DNA of 64,000 nt from Prochlorococcus marinus str. MIT 9314. Its GTDB lineage: Bacteria; Cyanobacteriota; Cyanobacteriia; PCC-6307; Cyanobiaceae. The position numbers and the translations under genes were made by a program. The stretch is taken from NCBI RefSeq assembly GCF_000760035.1, contig NZ_JNAO01000004.1, positions 1-64,000 of the forward strand. The letters are read 5' to 3'. Shown piece by piece: positions 63,665 to 64,000 of this stretch. The notes beneath the pieces are model-generated. The model did no database searches and was not told where the DNA came from. It saw only the letters and a program-made list of their open reading frames with translations. Positions within the stretch are counted from its first letter, which is position 1. Each line of letters opens with the position of its first letter.

Positions 63665-64000
63665 ATGAACGTAGGAGATGTTAACTACCACACCCATTCA
63701 AGCAAAACTAGATGTGTGTTTGTGGATAATAAAGAATTGCCGCTTATAAGCATTGATATTTGGTGCAAAGCAGGTTCTTCATTTGAGGATGTTGATAAAA
63801 ACGGCACTGCTCATTTTCTAGAACATATGATTTTTAAAGGATCTAACAAAATAATGCCAGGTGAGTTTGACCATAAAATTGAATCACTAGGAGGATTAAG
63901 TAACGCTTCAACTGGTTATGATGATGTACATTACCATGTCTTAGTTCCACCCAATAACTTTAAAGAATCACTTGCTCTTTTGACAAATATTGTCGTTGCT
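63665..64000 (+). CDS. M16 zinc peptidase, N-terminal part (truncated by window end)
   Basis: The zinc motif HFLEH (inverted HxxEH) is in NGTAHFLEHMIFKGSNKIMP, followed by ESLGGLSNASTGYDDVHYH, the usual substrate/metal Glu region. Members process peptides in the periplasm or cytosol. I use the ATG at 63665; the frame stays open upstream to about 63605, overlapping the divergent pcyA start. The gene runs past the window edge, so the length and C-terminal half are not visible. No signal peptide is seen at this ATG. Confidence 0.85.
   Translation, partial: MNVGDVNYHTHSSKTRCVFVDNKELPLISIDIWCKAGSSFEDVDKNGTAHFLEHMIFKGSNKIMPGEFDHKIESLGGLSNASTGYDDVHYHVLVPPNNFKESLALLTNIVVA

Overview
The window is a strongly A+T-rich, tightly packed bacterial chromosome segment. 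Its gene set points to a high-light-type Prochlorococcus (marine picocyanobacterium). It carries geranylgeranyl reductase (chlP), phycocyanobilin:ferredoxin oxidoreductase (pcyA), glutamyl-tRNA reductase (hemA), phosphoribulokinase, a GlpX-type FBPase/SBPase, ferredoxin-sulfite reductase, a CcsA cytochrome c assembly protein, several cyanobacteria-restricted proteins (DUF3685, DUF3727, a YqeG-type HAD phosphatase) and DevBCA-like exporter genes. Genes are short, spacers are small, and several starts are TTG or GTG. The strain assignment is inference from gene content and composition. I see no tRNA, rRNA, CRISPR array, insertion sequence or prophage module.

Layout. Positions 1-3.9 kb are a loose region of very small proteins, several under 60 residues, mostly of unknown function and on both strands; it looks like flexible genome. 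Positions 4.0-9.3 kb form an iron-related block: a Rieske/mononuclear-iron oxygenase, a 33-residue membrane peptide coupled to an ABC ATPase, a membrane-anchored zinc ribbon, a CRP/FNR-family regulator, a coiled-coil protein, a ferritin, a Lys/Cys-rich micro-ORF and an FbpC/FutC-type ferric iron ATPase. Three good Fur-box matches sit inside this block, two bracketing the promoter of the CRP-type regulator and one inside the ferritin promoter. Positions 9.4-13.2 kb hold nth, an atypical SDR, a PPC-glutaredoxin fusion, pgsA and an epimerase. Positions 13.3-29.2 kb run almost entirely on the plus strand: hisA, a run of conserved cyanobacterial genes (DUF3685, thioredoxin-like, CofE-like, GNAT-like, ruvX, DUF3727, yqeG), then proB, lpxD, leuB, prk, accD, an oxidoreductase, and a class I plus a class II fructose-bisphosphate aldolase ending in a bidirectional terminator.

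Positions 29.3-41.8 kb are mostly on the minus strand: purS-purQ, a CobW GTPase, a lumenal pentapeptide protein, then (after a plus-strand trio ending in ilvD) glpX, hemA, glgC, gnd, pgl and CIA30. Positions 42-58.8 kb hold rpe, ccsA, lptB, typA, a VanY-type peptidase, chlP, glyS, sir, a VanX-type dipeptidase, recG, an unknown, tsf and rpsB. rpsB is preceded by an interleaved inverted-repeat leader that can fold as a pseudoknot. Positions 58.9-64 kb hold a family 2 glycosyltransferase, a small basic protein, a pcyA-devB-devC-devA operon and the start of an M16 peptidase cut by the window edge.

Working together, much of the window is central carbon metabolism: prk, two aldolases, the FBPase/SBPase, rpe, pgl, gnd and glgC cover the Calvin cycle, the oxidative pentose phosphate pathway and glycogen entry. 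Tetrapyrrole and pigment supply (hemA, chlP, pcyA) and iron handling sit alongside. The most promising second-look items are the Fur-bracketed regulator/ferritin block with its Lys/Cys-rich peptide, the rpsB leader, the cluster of tiny proteins at the left end, the PPC-glutaredoxin fusion and the degenerate uracil phosphoribosyltransferase homologue.
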